In this document: positions 1 through 6,409 of the stretch, piece by piece
Position numbering within the stretch: position 1 is the first letter of the stretch
How the letters are laid out: every line of letters begins with the position of its first letter
Source: an uncultured Lachnospiraceae bacterium
Lineage (GTDB): Bacteria > Bacillota > Clostridia > Lachnospirales > Lachnospiraceae
Length of the DNA: 25,075 nucleotides
Assembly (NCBI GenBank): GCA_900550235.1
Contig: URRQ01000033.1
Location: forward strand, 1-25,075
Direction: 5' to 3'
Notes under the pieces: model-generated
Databases searched by the model: none
What the model was told of the DNA's origin: nothing
What the model saw: only the letters and a program-made list of their open reading frames with translations
Made by a program: the position numbers and the translations under genes

Positions 1-157
1 CCCCTTCTGTGTCGAACAGCAATCGGTAGTTCTTATCCGCATAAGCATCCACCTCGCAGTGTCCCACACAGGTAAAACCGCCTGCACGTCTTAACCCTTC
101 CCGGAATCCCCCGATCCCGCTGAATAAATCAAAAAATCGAATGGTTGCGGCTATCAA
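1..157 (-). CDS. DNA (cytosine-5)-methyltransferase, N-terminal part (runs off the window)
   Basis: Only the first 52 codons are present. They contain the C5-methyltransferase motif I, FFDLFSGIGGFREGL, which binds S-adenosylmethionine, followed by VGHCEVDAYADKNY, where the acidic residue of motif II sits. The enzyme would methylate cytosine in element or host DNA. It may protect against restriction or be part of a restriction pair outside the window. The start is uncertain. A TTG at 157 opens the frame, but the AGGAGG ribosome site abuts it with no spacer, and no ATG or GTG lies at a good distance. The real start may be another non-ATG codon slightly downstream. A strong terminator lies just upstream and separates it from the preceding gene. 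Confidence 0.85.
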   Translation of the reverse strand, partial: MIAATIRFFDLFSGIGGFREGLRRAGGFTCVGHCEVDAYADKNYRLLFDTEG

Positions 158-172
158 CCTCCTTTGCTGAAT

Positions 173-211
173 AAAAAAACAGGCGGCATGGTTTTTCTCC
201 CACACCGCCTG
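173..211 (-). terminator. Rho-independent terminator
   Basis: On the minus strand, CAGGCGGTGTGG and CCATGCCGCCTG form a 12-bp stem with two wobble pairs around an 8-base loop, followed directly by seven T. It ends the transcript of the tandem-RHH gene. Confidence 0.9.
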
Positions 212-239
212 CTGGTTTTATAGTTCTATTTGTTTGGCA

Positions 240-749
240 TTATGCGATCTCTTCGGTTTCTTCCCCGGATTCCGGAATCTCTTCTTCCTCTGCATCCTCA
301 GAAATTTCTGCATCCGCCTCTTCCTCTGCGGCTTCCACTGTTTCGGTTTCCGCTTCGGTAGTCTCTTCTTCATAGACATCTTCCGCAGTTTCTTTTGCTT
401 CTTCCAGTCTATCTGTTTCTGCGTTTTCTTCCGGCTGTTCCAGTTCCTTCCATTTGGCTTCTACCTCTTCCACCGCTTTTTCGATGATGCGGATGATAAA
501 ATCTTTCTGTTTGATGCCTTCCTTTGTGACTGCCCATTTGACTCTCTGGAATAATTCCTCTGTGACCTGTACTGCTAATGTTCTTTTTTCCATGCTTTCT
601 TCTCCTTTGTTCTCCAGTCTGTTAAAGTGTTCTTCGATCACCTGCCGGATAAAGATCTGTGTACTTGTTTCCCTTTCTTCGATCTCGGCTCGTACTTTCT
701 CATGTAATTCCACCGGGATCTTTCCGCATATGTTCTTCATCTCTGCCAT
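240..749 (-). CDS. tandem ribbon-helix-helix-like protein with a highly acidic C-terminal tail
   Basis: The start at 749 is set by AAAGGAG eight bases upstream. An in-frame ATG 14 codons earlier has no ribosome site. The 169-residue protein shows two successive units of the same design: a short strand (KNICGKIP; RTLAVQVT), a helix (VELHEKVRAEIEERE; EELFQRVKWAVTKEG) and a second helix (STQIFIRQVIEEHF; IKQKDFIIRIIEKAV). That is the outline of RHH DNA-binding domains, which normally pair as dimers. From about residue 105 to the end the chain is mostly Glu, Asp, Ala and Thr. It lies downstream of parM and the ParR-like gene, so a role in centromere binding or gene control on the element is plausible but inferred. 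RHH identity is by pattern only. Confidence 0.7.
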   Translation of the reverse strand: MAEMKNICGKIPVELHEKVRAEIEERETSTQIFIRQVIEEHFNRLENKGEESMEKRTLAVQVTEELFQRVKWAVTKEGIKQKDFIIRIIEKAVEEVEAKWKELEQPEENAETDRLEEAKETAEDVYEEETTEAETETVEAAEEEADAEISEDAEEEEIPESGEETEEIA

Positions 750-821
750 CTGCGTTTCTCCTTTCGTTTTGTTATACACAACATACTCCAAAGTTTGAAA
801 GAAAGCTATTCACAATACCCA

Positions 822-890
822 CTAAAGAATCCATGTCAAATGCATGCAAAACCCAAGCAGATCCAACAATGCCATACTTTCTTTGTCCAT
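822..890 (-). CDS. possible 22-residue leucine-rich peptide
   Basis: A short open frame starting at 890 (MDKESMALLDLLGFC...) follows a GGGTGAGG ribosome-site-like stretch, just after the ParR-like gene and in the same orientation. The peptide is hydrophobic in its second half. It has no recognised relatives that I can name, and at this size it could be chance. The rest of 750-904 shows nothing else clear. Confidence 0.25.
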   Translation of the reverse strand: MDKESMALLDLLGFCMHLTWIL

Positions 891-904
891 AGGCCTCACC
901 CCCT

Positions 905-1180
905 TTACTCCTGCTCCATCTGAAATAAAAAATCCAGCATCTGACCGGGAATTTCTTCCTTTTCCTGTGCTGGCATCCGTTCCACATCGCCACATTTTAA
1001 CTCTTCCCGAACAGCCTCCTGAATGAGTCTTTTTAAAGTTTCCCTCTCTTCTTGTTCCAGGATCACATCCACCAGATACTGGTTCCTCTGCCCTGTCGGA
1101 ATCTCCATCAAAAGCTGCCACGCTTTTTCATGTTCCGGGTTCTTAAGGTTTGGGCGGAAGGAAAAGACCGGGCGGCTCAC
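905..1180 (-). CDS. ParR-like centromere-binding protein
   Basis: A 91-residue protein whose GTG start overlaps the stop codon of the ParM-like gene (GTGA), so the two are translationally coupled. The N-terminus (VFSFRPNLKNPEHEKAWQLL, then GQRNQYLVDVILEQEERETL) fits a strand followed by two helices, as in the RHH domains of ParR/StbB-type partners. The C-terminus is charged. In type II segregation systems ParR binds the parC centromere and caps ParM filaments. Position directly after parM is the main support. I cannot see an obvious iteron array nearby, so the centromere is not located. Confidence 0.65.
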   Translation of the reverse strand: MSRPVFSFRPNLKNPEHEKAWQLLMEIPTGQRNQYLVDVILEQEERETLKRLIQEAVREELKCGDVERMPAQEKEEIPGQMLDFLFQMEQE

Positions 1181-2082
1181 AGCGTCCTCATCTGCCCCAC
1201 AATCCGTTCATATCCGGCAGCGTTGGCATGGACGTCCGTCAAGTAAATCGGGCGACACAGGCGGTCCTGCTCGCTTACACGGTGTTTAAAAATAGCAGCA
1301 CCGCCTCCCATGAAAACGGAAGGGACTGCCCGCAGGTCAAAGCCTGCCTCGGTGATCGCAGACAGGATTTTCTCAATATAAAGCCTGCCCTGCCTCTCAA
1401 TCAAAGACACCACTTCCGCAGGCATGCTGCTGGGTTTTCCACGTAAGACACGCTCGATCTGCGTCTCCGTTACCGACAGTCCTGTATTTCTCCTTACCTG
1501 TTCTCTGATCTCATCCATACAACGGATGACACCCAGTTCCAGACTTCTACAGGTAGCTGCGTTAGGAACAGCATTATCAAGCCGCATCAAGTCCACCGTC
1601 CAGCCTCCGATATCCACAAGAAGCACAGAAGGCTCATCTTTTAAATACTCTGGATAAAGAGCCAGGGCTGAATATCCCTGGGGGAACAATTTCACATCCT
1701 CAATCTGGATCTCATAGCGTTCCCCTTCATATAAAAAACGGATTAGCTGTTTTTGAAATAGATATTCCTTGAATTTCTGTTTTTCCCTTCCAAACCCGGT
1801 AAGGGGAAGTCCGGCTGCAAGAACAACTTTCGCTGTCCTTTCCCCCTTTCGCTTTCGAATCTCCTGTGCCAGCGCTGCCAGCGTCAAAAGATAATAATTG
1901 TCGTTGGCGGTCTTGTCCTTTACCAATGTCTGTCTCCCAGTCCCACACACATAATATTCTCCCTGGTACTGGAGAACATTCTGCATGGTATAGGGTTCGT
2001 ATTCATACCGGATGATCCCTGTGGGGAAACACACCTGCTTTGTTTTGATGGCATAATATCCATGGTCGATTCCAATGACCAT
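1177..2082 (-). CDS. parM: ParM/StbA-like actin-family segregation ATPase
   Basis: A 301-residue actin-fold protein. The first phosphate-binding turn is VIGIDHGYYAIKT at the N-terminus, the second is LLVDIGGWTVDLM in the middle, and the adenosine-binding turn VFMGGGAAIF lies near the C-terminus. These are the nucleotide-binding signatures of the ParM/StbA group. Such proteins polymerise with ATP and push sister plasmids apart; ICEs use them to keep the excised circle. The ATG at 2082 has a GGGAG site nine bases upstream; a GTG one codon earlier is an alternative start. It is coupled to the ParR-like gene. The 111 bases upstream have no clear repeats that I could call parC. Confidence 0.85.
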   Translation of the reverse strand: MVIGIDHGYYAIKTKQVCFPTGIIRYEYEPYTMQNVLQYQGEYYVCGTGRQTLVKDKTANDNYYLLTLAALAQEIRKRKGERTAKVVLAAGLPLTGFGREKQKFKEYLFQKQLIRFLYEGERYEIQIEDVKLFPQGYSALALYPEYLKDEPSVLLVDIGGWTVDLMRLDNAVPNAATCRSLELGVIRCMDEIREQVRRNTGLSVTETQIERVLRGKPSSMPAEVVSLIERQGRLYIEKILSAITEAGFDLRAVPSVFMGGGAAIFKHRVSEQDRLCRPIYLTDVHANAAGYERIVGQMRTL

Positions 2083-2193
2083 CACTTACCACTCCCTTCT
2101 TTTCTGTTCTATGTAAAATTTCCGTTGAAAGAGCCCTTGCCCCCAAAGGCGCGCCCCGGCAGGCATTCTTTTCTTTCCAGCCTGTTGTTCTTC

Positions 2194-2511
2194 CTACTCC
2201 TGGTCTCGAAAAAATGTTTGGACAGGAAGATAATGCAGTGTTCCTTCCAAAACAAGAGCCTGTCTTTGAAAGCGAAGGATTCCCTGGCTCTGTAACTCTA
2301 TCATTTCGTAATATGCTTTCTTTGTTAAAAAATAACGATGATATATTCCCGCTTCCTCAAACTTCTCTGTCTGCTTCAACACTAAAAACTCCACCATATA
2401 CCGGGTGTCCGGTGCAAACCGTTTCTCACATAGCATGGCATCTCCCTGTACTGCCTTCACACCCTCCGACTCCCTGGCTACTGCCAATAATTCATGGATA
2501 CTGATACTCAC
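2194..2511 (-). CDS. small accessory protein, DUF5720-like by recollection
   Basis: The GTG at 2511 follows GGGAGGTGA at a workable distance. A longer reading from 2550 starts inside a terminator and is rejected. The 105-residue product has a pattern of the kind HELLAVAR...FAPDTRYMVEFLVL...HRYFLTKKAYYEMIELQSQG, which I associate with small proteins of Clostridial conjugative elements (DUF5720). That link is from memory and unverified. No catalytic or metal motif is visible. It precedes parM in the same orientation, 111 bases upstream, so it may share its transcript. Confidence 0.6.
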   Translation of the reverse strand: MSISIHELLAVARESEGVKAVQGDAMLCEKRFAPDTRYMVEFLVLKQTEKFEEAGIYHRYFLTKKAYYEMIELQSQGILRFQRQALVLEGTLHYLPVQTFFRDQE

Positions 2512-2532
2512 CTTTGCTATCACCTCCCTTCC

Positions 2533-2567
2533 AAAAGAAAAGACAGACACCTAAATGATGCCTGTCT
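2533..2567 (-). terminator. Rho-independent terminator overlapping a gene end
   Basis: On the minus strand AGACAGGCATC and GGTGTCTGTCT form an 11-bp stem with two G-T wobbles and loop ATTTA, followed by TTTTCTTTT. The stem contains the last codons and stop of the upstream gene (stop at 2551-2553). Confidence 0.8.
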
Positions 2568-2952
2568 CTTCTGGGATTTCCATTCCCTTTTCTTTATAGA
2601 TCTTTTTGACTAATTCTTTTAGTTCCTTCCGGATCTTTCTGTCTGGTACATTGTTACAAAATTCCTGTGACCATCTATCCTGCAAATATAAATCAATTTC
2701 GGTTATATCACAAGAAACAATACTGCAGGTTTCATCATATAACTGTTCCAGTCTTTGAAAATGTTCTCGGAATTGTTCTCCATAATGATGCCAAATATCC
2801 AGGTTCAATCTTGTCAGACCAAGGAAATCGGTAACATACGTCAGCCTGTCCAAATCTGAAAATGTCATTTTTTCTTTTCCCAGCAGGATTTCCCTGTCAC
2901 GCTTTCCACATAAAAACAGGAAAGCAAACCGTTCTATATCGCTCTGATGCAT
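2551..2952 (-). CDS. uncharacterised 133-residue protein of the element
   Basis: Start ATG at 2952 with AAAGGGG seven bases upstream; upstream in-frame ATGs lack a ribosome site. The product (MHQSDIERFAFLFLCGKRDREILL...) is mostly helical, with charged and aromatic residues and a C-terminal lysine-rich helix. I do not recognise a family. It is transcribed away from the divergent XRE gene, across a promoter region with two 15-bp direct repeats. It may therefore be the first gene controlled by that regulator. Its own terminator overlaps the stop. Confidence 0.65.
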   Translation of the reverse strand: MHQSDIERFAFLFLCGKRDREILLGKEKMTFSDLDRLTYVTDFLGLTRLNLDIWHHYGEQFREHFQRLEQLYDETCSIVSCDITEIDLYLQDRWSQEFCNNVPDRKIRKELKELVKKIYKEKGMEIPEETGII

Positions 2953-2980
2953 AATCATTCCCCTTTGCACAAATAATTCC

Positions 2981-3048
2981 TTATTACGAAACATTATAAA
3001 AAGTGAAATCAGTAAAATCAATATAAAGTTTCTTTATTACGAAACATT
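2981..3048. promoter_or_regulatory. divergent promoter region with two exact 15-bp direct repeats (likely XRE operators)
   Basis: TTATTACGAAACATT occurs at 2981-2995 and again, identically, at 3034-3048, 53 bp apart. The second copy also sits in an inverted pair GTTTC-8 bases-GAAAC (3028-3045). The region lies between the divergent starts at 2952 and 3070. This placement is typical for repressor sites of the adjacent XRE protein, though binding is inferred. Confidence 0.6.
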
Positions 3049-3069
3049 GAGAAATGAGAGGATTCTATC

Positions 3070-3306
3070 ATGCAGAAGATCAGACCAGACATGGATATCG
3101 GCAAAAATATCCAAGCCATCCGTTATCAAAATAAACTTACGCAAGACCAGGTCATTGCAAAATTAAACCTGATGGGTATCTCCATGTCCAAAAGTACCTA
3201 TGCCAAGCTGGAAACCAACCGTATGAACATCAAGGTATCGGAACTTGTTGCCCTTGCAAAAATCTTCCATACCGATATCAACACATTCTTTTCCGGGCTT
3301 CTCTAA
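3070..3306 (+). CDS. XRE-family helix-turn-helix regulator
   Basis: A 78-residue single-domain protein. The Cro/CI-type HTH runs from about residue 10 to 70 (IGKNIQAIRYQNKLTQDQVI, then SMSKSTYAKLETNRMNIKV and ELVALAKIFHTDINTFF). GAGAGG lies upstream of the ATG at 3070. It is the only plus-strand gene in this element end and faces the minus-strand genes across the repeated operator region. It probably represses itself and the divergent gene, and may act as the element's switch. No peptidase or sensor domain is attached. Confidence 0.85.
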   Translation: MQKIRPDMDIGKNIQAIRYQNKLTQDQVIAKLNLMGISMSKSTYAKLETNRMNIKVSELVALAKIFHTDINTFFSGLL

Positions 3307-3362
3307 ACCGGAAAAGAAACATTTCCTATAATTCTTCTCCCCTCTTCTTTTCCCACTCTCCT

Positions 3363-4535
3363 TTATCTTTGTTCCCTCCACTCTCTCTTACATTGGGATT
3401 GCTTTTGAAATAATTCCTCATATCGAAGAAGTATATCCATACTGTCTTGTGTAAAATCAAAGGACTGAAGCATAGGGTATCGCGGCAATGCACTTGGGAC
3501 ATATTCTAATTGTTCCAACTGCTTAGATGTGTATTTTTTCTTTCTGGCTTCACTATATGGCAAAAGACCGTATTCCGTCTTATACGCTGGAATACGGTCT
3601 TTCTTCATTTCCTGTAATGCTTCAATCATATTTTTATGATGGTGTCGGGATTTATAGGTATCTATCTGCCCTCTGGTCATGCCGACAGCCGATGCAAAAT
3701 CCGATATCCTTTTATAGAATTTCCCTTGAATCTTACATCTTGGAATAAAAGCAAATACCTCAGTCTTGGGCCACCCACATTCATCCCGTAATTGCTTCAC
3801 TAAACGGAAACATTCTATAAACGAATATTCTGGTTTATAGCGCTGTTGTCCATATACTAACAGCTTGGAGATATTATATTCCCTGCATAAAAAAGCAGCA
3901 TTCTGATATACTTTCCCTTCATACTCAATTTCATATCTTTTCCCATTATTCCTGATCGGCAAATAAATAGCTTCCTCCAATGTTTTCCCATATTTCAAGC
4001 GTTCAAAAACATTGCAGGGCTGCACTTGATACTCCGCACACAATTCTACCAATATATTATAGGATTTTCCTTCAAAACATATCGGTTCTTTCTGCAATAG
4101 TTCAAGAACAATTTCTTCTAATGTCCTGTTTCTTGTATGGATTCTGGCTGAAATGGAAGTCTCTCTAATTCCAAATGCTGTTGCCACCTCATATCTGCTC
4201 TGATATTTTTTGCCCCATAGCATAATTTTCTTCTCTTGTGCCTCTTTGCAACGATCTACCGCTTCTTCTACTGTTTTGCACCTTTGTATGTAATGTGCTA
4301 ATGAATTCCAAGGTAATCCATATTCTTCAGCCAACGCTTTAGGCGAACGATATAACTTTCCATTGTATTCAAAAAGTCGCCCTCTTCCTCGCACATCATT
4401 GACACACATTTGCATTGCATCTTCTAGCGACCAGCCTCGGCGCCGGAAGGAATATATTCTTTGACGGTCAATTCCATATTCCTCTGCCATTTCTTTTATC
4501 GTTTCATATGTTTTCCCATCATAGCAATACGCCAT
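3363..4535 (-). CDS. protein of six tandem helix-turn-helix-like repeats
   Basis: A 390-residue protein; start ATG at 4535 with AGAGG eight bases upstream. It is built from a repeated unit of about 45-50 residues: an opening [YFG]xGKxY, a helix ending in AEEYGI, then a turn, a second helix and a closing LEEA. Units lie near residues 3-45, 54-97, 103-148, 151-194, 201-248 and 266-311. For example DGKTYETIKEMAEEYGI, NGKLYRSPKALAEEYGL and EGKSYNILVELCAEYQV open units 1, 2 and 4. Units 5 and 6 are more divergent. The tail (about 312-390) is basic and unlike the repeats. The unit resembles short HTH modules found beside phage and homing-endonuclease proteins, but no nuclease domain is present. A modular DNA-binding role is inferred. 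Confidence 0.75.
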   Translation of the reverse strand: MAYCYDGKTYETIKEMAEEYGIDRQRIYSFRRRGWSLEDAMQMCVNDVRGRGRLFEYNGKLYRSPKALAEEYGLPWNSLAHYIQRCKTVEEAVDRCKEAQEKKIMLWGKKYQSRYEVATAFGIRETSISARIHTRNRTLEEIVLELLQKEPICFEGKSYNILVELCAEYQVQPCNVFERLKYGKTLEEAIYLPIRNNGKRYEIEYEGKVYQNAAFLCREYNISKLLVYGQQRYKPEYSFIECFRLVKQLRDECGWPKTEVFAFIPRCKIQGKFYKRISDFASAVGMTRGQIDTYKSRHHHKNMIEALQEMKKDRIPAYKTEYGLLPYSEARKKKYTSKQLEQLEYVPSALPRYPMLQSFDFTQDSMDILLRYEELFQKQSQCKREWREQR

Positions 4536-4625
4536 AGTCATCACCTCTTCTCTTTACCACACCAGTATACCCACTTATCGTAAAAAAGCTATTCGGACAT
4601 ACCACTAAAATATTACCTTTATACC

Positions 4626-4658
4626 TGTCTATTATAGACAATAAAAAACCTGCTACAA
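4626..4658 (-). promoter_or_regulatory. promoter of the six-repeat gene with a palindrome on the -10
   Basis: On the minus strand TTGTAG (4653-4658), a 16-base spacer and a perfect TATAAT (4631-4636) point at the 390-residue gene. The -10 lies inside a perfect 15-bp palindrome, TGTCTATTATAGACA (4626-4640), well placed to act as a repressor operator. Confidence 0.6.
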
Positions 4659-4758
4659 GGATGTCTTTCCTCATACCAGATATCAATACTTTTTTCCTAC
4701 TGCATACACATTTTTTCTCATTACTTGTGTATCATGTACCTATATTGTCATATAATCC

Positions 4759-4805
4759 TACTGTGTACACGCTATGTACAGTAAGCACATGGGGTTCAGT
4801 TTACA
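4759..4805. repeat. inverted repeat and insertion junction at the element end
   Basis: TACTGTGTACACGCTATGTACAGTA would be too long to pair perfectly, but its inner arms GTACA/TGTAC and outer arms TACT/AGTA (4759-4783) form an imperfect dyad. About 20 bp further (near 4804/4805) the ABC-transporter reading frame stops being homologous: it reads ILAD and then VN-stop instead of the expected ILADEPTGN. The dyad could be a recombinase site; this is inference. The rest of 4536-4760 is AT-rich and non-coding. Confidence 0.45.
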
Positions 4806-5302
4806 TCTGCCAAAATAATGGCAGGCTTTGTTGCAAGAGCTCTTGCAATCGCCACACGTTGTTGTTGACCGCCAGAAAGATTGTTGGGCATATTTTTTAG
4901 TTTACGTTCCAATCCAAGATTATAAATAATCTGTCTGACAAATTCTTTATCTACCTTGCTGCCGTCAATCTCAATCGGATAGACAATGTTTTCATACACG
5001 TTCAAAATCGGAAGCAGGTTGTAATTTTGGAAGACAAACCCAACATTTCTCCGTCTGAAAATCGTTAGTTCTTCCTCTTTCATCTTCATCAGCTCTTTTT
5101 CTCTGACAACGACGCTCCCCGACGTCGGACGGTCTAACCCACCTAACATATTGAGCAATGTGGATTTTCCGCTTCCGGACGTACCGACGATTGCAACAAA
5201 TTCGCCTTCTTCTACGGAAATCGATACACCGTCCAAAGCGTGAACCTCATTTTCTCCACTACCATATATTTTCTTCAAATTCTTTGTTTCAAGTATAGCC
5301 AT
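4796..5302 (-). pseudogene. ABC-transporter ATP-binding protein (BceA/MacB type), truncated at Walker B
   Basis: Start ATG at 5302 with AGGAGG seven bases upstream. The frame is a normal ABC ATPase as far as it goes: Walker A GTSGSGKST at 40-48, Q-loop FQN at 91-93, signature LSGGQ at 142-146, Walker B AIILAD at 161-166. It then reads VN and stops at 168 residues, where family members continue with EPTGNLDS, the H-loop and about 60-80 more residues. The catalytic glutamate after Walker B is missing, so the protein cannot hydrolyse ATP normally. The family (with a cognate permease) exports or senses peptide antibiotics. No permease gene follows. The truncation coincides with the inferred end of the mobile element. 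Confidence 0.85.
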
Positions 5303-5339
5303 AGTAAAACCTCCTGTCATATATTTCTTTTATAGTTTC

Positions 5340-5372
5340 ATTATAGCAATCAGTTCTTACAATCTTCTTACA
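5340..5372 (-). promoter_or_regulatory. ABC-gene promoter with 11-bp-spaced direct repeats
   Basis: On the minus strand TGTAAGAA occurs twice in phase (5365-5372 and 5354-5361, 11 bp apart), eight bases upstream of a perfect TATAAT (5340-5345). Direct repeats one helical turn apart over the -35 region are characteristic of OmpR-family response-regulator sites, as used by Bce-type systems. The sensor pair is not in the window. Confidence 0.55.
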
Positions 5373-5407
5373 GTCTGCCGTATTTTCCCGGAAGTTGTTC
5401 ACCTTAC

Positions 5408-5435
5408 AAAAATAGACGCTCAATATTGAACGCCT
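5408..5435 (-). terminator. Rho-independent terminator, copy 1 of a repeated type
   Basis: On the minus strand AGGCGTTCAATATTGAGCGTCT folds completely if two G-U pairs are allowed, followed by ATTTTTG. It closes the DUF6442/XRE operon. It closely resembles the terminator at 7066-7094. Confidence 0.75.
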
Positions 5436-5467
5436 ATAATATAAAAGAATACCTTCTACTCCAAATC

Positions 5468-5680
5468 CTAAAAATAGAATAGTTCTTCAAACTTTTTGTC
5501 TAATGCAACGCACAAGATCAACGCTAACTTTGCTGTCGGGTTAAATTGCCCTGTTTCAATCGAGCTAATAGTATTTCTTGAAACACCTACAAGTTCAGCC
5601 AATTGGCTTTGTGACAGATGTTTCTCTGCACGAACTTCTTTCAAATTATTCTTTAATTCTAATTTATCTTTTTCTCGCAT
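5468..5680 (-). CDS. small XRE-family regulator (YozG-like)
   Basis: A 70-residue, one-domain HTH protein. LKEVRAEKHLSQSQLAELVG, VSRNTISSIETGQFNPTAKL and ALDKKFEELF give the complete five-helix Cro/CI fold. GAGGGA precedes the ATG at 5680. It follows the DUF6442 membrane protein by 30 bases. Pairs of a small YozG-like repressor and a small membrane protein of this kind are common in Firmicutes. The regulator presumably controls its own operon and may respond to the membrane partner; that is inference. The gene ends 33 bases before a terminator. Confidence 0.9.
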   Translation of the reverse strand: MREKDKLELKNNLKEVRAEKHLSQSQLAELVGVSRNTISSIETGQFNPTAKLALILCVALDKKFEELFYF

Positions 5681-5710
5681 AATTCCCTCAAATTCATATT
5701 TTCAACTGTT

Positions 5711-6046
5711 TTACACCATAAAAACATTAATGATATATGCCACGATATTTAAAATGGAACACATAGCAAATACTATCGTCCATATGAAATCTTTTTTCTC
5801 TCTTGTGTGCAAATATTTTGCATAGGAATTTGTAGCATAAAAAATTCCTAAAAGTCCAAACGTGTTGCTCACTGTTTTCCCTTGATAGCTGTCAATAAGC
5901 ATCAACGCAATCCCTACCCAAGTAAAAATTTGGACTCCTAATCTATTCGCACGATTGATACACTCCATTTCTCCCTCATCAACCGGGTTCTTTTCATATT
6001 CCTGCTTGCTTCTCATCAAAATATCTTCTTTATTCATCTTCTCCAT
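5711..6046 (-). CDS. DUF6442-type small membrane protein
   Basis: Start at 6046 with GGAGG eight bases upstream, giving 111 residues. The N-terminus MEKMNKEDILMRSKQEYEKN followed by DEGEMECINRANRLG matches my recollection of the DUF6442 family, which typically begins with a (M)NKEDIL..SR..N motif. Three hydrophobic segments follow (about 47-64, 66-80 and 90-110). Function is unknown. It is the first gene of a two-gene operon with an XRE regulator. An upstream in-frame ATG at 6121 has no ribosome site. Confidence 0.75.
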   Translation of the reverse strand: MEKMNKEDILMRSKQEYEKNPVDEGEMECINRANRLGVQIFTWVGIALMLIDSYQGKTVSNTFGLLGIFYATNSYAKYLHTREKKDFIWTIVFAMCSILNIVAYIINVFMV

Positions 6047-6215
6047 ACAACACACCTCCATGCACTCTTCAATCCTATTATCGCCAAGTTTACTGTGCAA
6101 ATTACATTTTCTCTCCTTCATGCAAAAGAGGCAGTATACCTTTCTTTTATGGAAACATATCCTGCCTGATTTCTTTTTTATTCTGTTTTAATTTTTATGT
6201 TATCAAACATGATAA

Positions 6216-6352
6216 TAGAAAAACTCCCCAGATAAACTGGGGAGCCTCCAGAAGCTATACCTTACGGTCCTACGGCTTCGTTTAAACATTTATAAAGTAT
6301 CCACTGTATCTTGATTACTCAAGCGAGGAACTTAATCATAGTATCTCTGTTC
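6216..6352 (-). ncRNA. strongly promoted structured small RNA beside the PemK-like toxin gene
   Basis: The roughly 135-nt transcript begins about seven bases after a perfect TATAAT and ends in a strong terminator. It has no ribosome site with a convincing open frame. Its features are three GATAC repeats (AGATACTATG, AGATACAGTG, GGATACTTTA), a TGATTA...TAATCA stem (about 27 nt), a GAAGC...GCTTC stem enclosing CCGTAGG and CCGTAAGG, then the terminator. It lies on the same strand directly after the toxin stop codon (6410). It could be an RNA antitoxin, a regulator of the toxin mRNA, or an unrelated small RNA. A candidate structured-RNA class named for pemK genes has been reported; whether this belongs to it needs a covariance search. 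Confidence 0.65.
6219..6244 (-). terminator. Rho-independent terminator of the small RNA
   Basis: On the minus strand CTCCCCA and TGGGGAG pair perfectly around GTTTATC, followed by TTTTTCT. Confidence 0.9.
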
Positions 6353-6358
6353 TTTTTT

Positions 6359-6387
6359 ATTATATGCAACTGCCTTCTCTTTGTCAA
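6359..6387 (-). promoter_or_regulatory. consensus sigma-A promoter of the small RNA
   Basis: TTGACA (6382-6387), a 17-base spacer and TATAAT (6359-6364): an exact match to the housekeeping consensus, only 22 bases after the toxin stop codon. Confidence 0.9.
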
Positions 6388-6409
6388 CAAATTTTTAGCG
6401 GTCACATTT

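Larger units (their letters stand above)
1..4804. mobile_element. right-hand end of an integrated conjugative/plasmid-like element (partial)
   Basis: This stretch holds only accessory functions: a DNA methyltransferase, ParM/ParR segregation genes, RHH and XRE regulators and unknown small proteins. The first 2.5 kb is visibly richer in GC than the rest of the window. It stops where an ABC-transporter gene is cut inside its Walker B motif, which is what an insertion junction looks like. A 25-bp imperfect inverted repeat (4759-4783) lies about 20 bp inside the junction. No integrase, relaxase or conjugation gene is in view, so the element type (ICE, integrated plasmid) and its other end are unknown. 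Confidence 0.6.

Noticed and set aside
234..554. Phe/Leu/Cys-rich plus-strand frame of 106 codons
   Set aside because: It mirrors the Glu-rich tail of the minus-strand protein; a composition artefact.
2512..2550. GTG at 2550 as start of the 105-residue gene
   Set aside because: It lies inside the upstream gene's terminator; the GTG at 2511 has a GGGAGG site.
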